From Ignavibacteriales bacterium (GTDB lineage Bacteria; Bacteroidota; Ignavibacteria; Ignavibacteriales; Melioribacteraceae): DNA of 35,225 nucleotides. Of the stretch, positions 34,430-35,225 are shown piece after piece; within the stretch, counting starts at the first letter, position 1; the number at the start of each line of letters is the position of its first letter. The stretch spans positions 1 through 35,225 of the forward strand of contig JAFGPR010000020.1 of assembly GCA_016936095.1 (NCBI GenBank), in the 5' to 3' direction. The position numbers were made by a program, and so were the translations under genes. The notes beneath the pieces are model-generated. The model ran no database searches. It was not told the DNA's origin and saw only the letters and a program-made list of their open reading frames with translations.

Positions 34430-34488
34430 ATTTCATCAGTGAAAAACTGAATTTACTCCAATTTCAAGTTAAATTTAAAAATTGACTA

Positions 34489-34520
34489 CAAAAATAAGAT
34501 TTATATTGTGTTTTTACAAA
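34489..34520 (-). promoter_or_regulatory. Bacteroidota-type promoter for the thrS block
   Basis: On the minus strand TTTG (34520-34517), a 20-nt spacer and TATTTTTG (34496-34489) match the Bacteroidetes primary-sigma consensus TTTG-N19-21-TAnnTTTG. Transcription would begin near 34482, leaving a leader of about 50 nt before the thrS ATG. Confidence 0.6.
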
Positions 34521-34604
34521 TTTTCTTTTAATTTTATTATAACTATTCAATTATATTTTTTTATTAAACTTATTTACATTAGTTAGAATTATAGGATAAA
34601 TTTT

Positions 34605-35225
34605 ATGTCAAAAATTCAAGTTACATTCGGTATTGATGTTGGCGGAACAAATACCGTGTTCGGATTGGTTGATAATAGCGGAAAATGCTATGTCAAGGAA
34701 AAAATATCAACAAATGCAACCGAACCAGCAGAGAAATTATTCGAAAATTTATTTACTCATTTCAATAAGACTATGACTCACTTGAGTGATTATGAAATTC
34801 TTGGTGTTGGTATAGGTGCACCAAACGCAAATTATTATACAGGAATGGTAGAACAAGCACCAAACTTGAATTGGGGAAATATAAATTTAGTCAAACTTGT
34901 AAAAAAATATCTCAATATTCCCGTTGCAATTACTAATGATGCCAATGCAGCTGCTCTTGGTGAAATGCTTTTTGGTAATGCAAAAGGAATGAAAAATTTT
35001 ATTGAAATAACTCTTGGAACAGGTCTGGGGAGTGGGATAGTAGTTGATGGTAAATTAGTTTATGGACACGATGGTTTTGCGGGGGAATTTGGACATACTA
35101 CAATCAAGAGAAAGGGAAGAATGTGCGGTTGTGGAAGGCAGGGATGTTTAGAAGCTTATGTATCGGCATCGGGAATTGTCCGTTCGGCATTTGAATTATT
35201 ATTGGAATCAAATGCTGAAAGTGTA
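34605..35225 (+). CDS. ROK-family sugar kinase (3' truncated by window edge)
   Basis: The first 207 residues of a ROK kinase are present; typical members have about 300-330. It has the phosphate-1 motif FGIDVGGTNTVFGLVD, the catalytic Asp in TNDANAAALGE, the GTGLGSGIV phosphate-2 loop, and GEFGHTTI. The zinc-binding ROK signature CGCGRQGCLEAYVS follows. The lack of an N-terminal DNA-binding domain makes it an enzyme, most likely glucokinase or an N-acetylhexosamine kinase, rather than a repressor. AGGAT lies 8 nt before the ATG. It is divergent from thrS across a 175-bp spacer. Confidence 0.93.
   Translation, partial: MSKIQVTFGIDVGGTNTVFGLVDNSGKCYVKEKISTNATEPAEKLFENLFTHFNKTMTHLSDYEILGVGIGAPNANYYTGMVEQAPNLNWGNINLVKLVKKYLNIPVAITNDANAAALGEMLFGNAKGMKNFIEITLGTGLGSGIVVDGKLVYGHDGFAGEFGHTTIKRKGRMCGCGRQGCLEAYVSASGIVRSAFELLLESNAESV

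Noticed and set aside
1-35225. CRISPR arrays, tRNA genes, insertion sequences, prophage or defence genes
   Set aside because: None was seen: no regularly spaced repeats, no cloverleaf with a CCA-type end, and no transposase, integrase or toxin-antitoxin motifs.

Overview
The window is AT-rich, gene-dense chromosomal DNA that is almost entirely core bacterial housekeeping. I see no tRNA, rRNA, CRISPR array, transposase, phage gene or defence cassette. Gene content, low GC, an exact Bacteroidota-type promoter (TTTG, 20 nt, TAnnTTTG) and widespread good Shine-Dalgarno sites, which are rare in true Bacteroidetes, suggest the Bacteroidota/Chlorobiota group, probably an Ignavibacteria-like lineage. 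That placement is inference. Non-ATG starts are frequent: TTG in accC, rsfS, surE, pheT and the 27570-27884 gene; GTG in argS and the 18661 gene; ATT in infC.

Layout. Bases 1-1901 hold the end of a transglutaminase-like gene and a Tat-exported beta-propeller protein. A 293-bp spacer (1902-2194) carries a decayed inverted repeat and a separate dyad. Bases 2195-6055 hold an M23 murein peptidase, then efp-accB-accC-gcvH (translation factor P, two acetyl-CoA carboxylase subunits, glycine cleavage H protein). guaA and radC follow, then two small exported coiled-coil proteins (8433-9418), the second with a LysM domain, ending at a strong terminator. phoH converges on mazG. Next come a RidA-family gene, a small exported protein, a LytR_C-domain protein, rsfS and argS.

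From 14876 to 18508 the minus strand carries comF, a large membrane VWA-domain protein and surE. Divergent from surE is an exported hypothetical protein, followed by xseA-xseB-dxs. dxs converges on the minus-strand pair proline dehydrogenase-tsaD, preceded by coaE. From 34429 down to 25449 the minus strand is a classical translation and cell-division block: thrS-infC-rpmI-rplT-pheS-pheT-(coiled-coil gene)-zapA-[probable 6S RNA]-rny. Divergent from thrS is a ROK-family sugar kinase that runs off the right edge.

The most useful observations concern expression signals. infC has an ATT start, so an ATG/GTG/TTG-only gene call truncates it by 56 residues. There is a probable 6S RNA between zapA and rny. 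In two places (phoH, coaE) a terminator hairpin sits 8-9 nt before the next start codon and its 3' arm contains the only visible Shine-Dalgarno-like sequence. A strong hairpin separates rplT from pheS, and near-identical 12-bp promoter-like motifs flank the surE divergent region in opposite orientation. I did not find a convincing undescribed multi-gene system.
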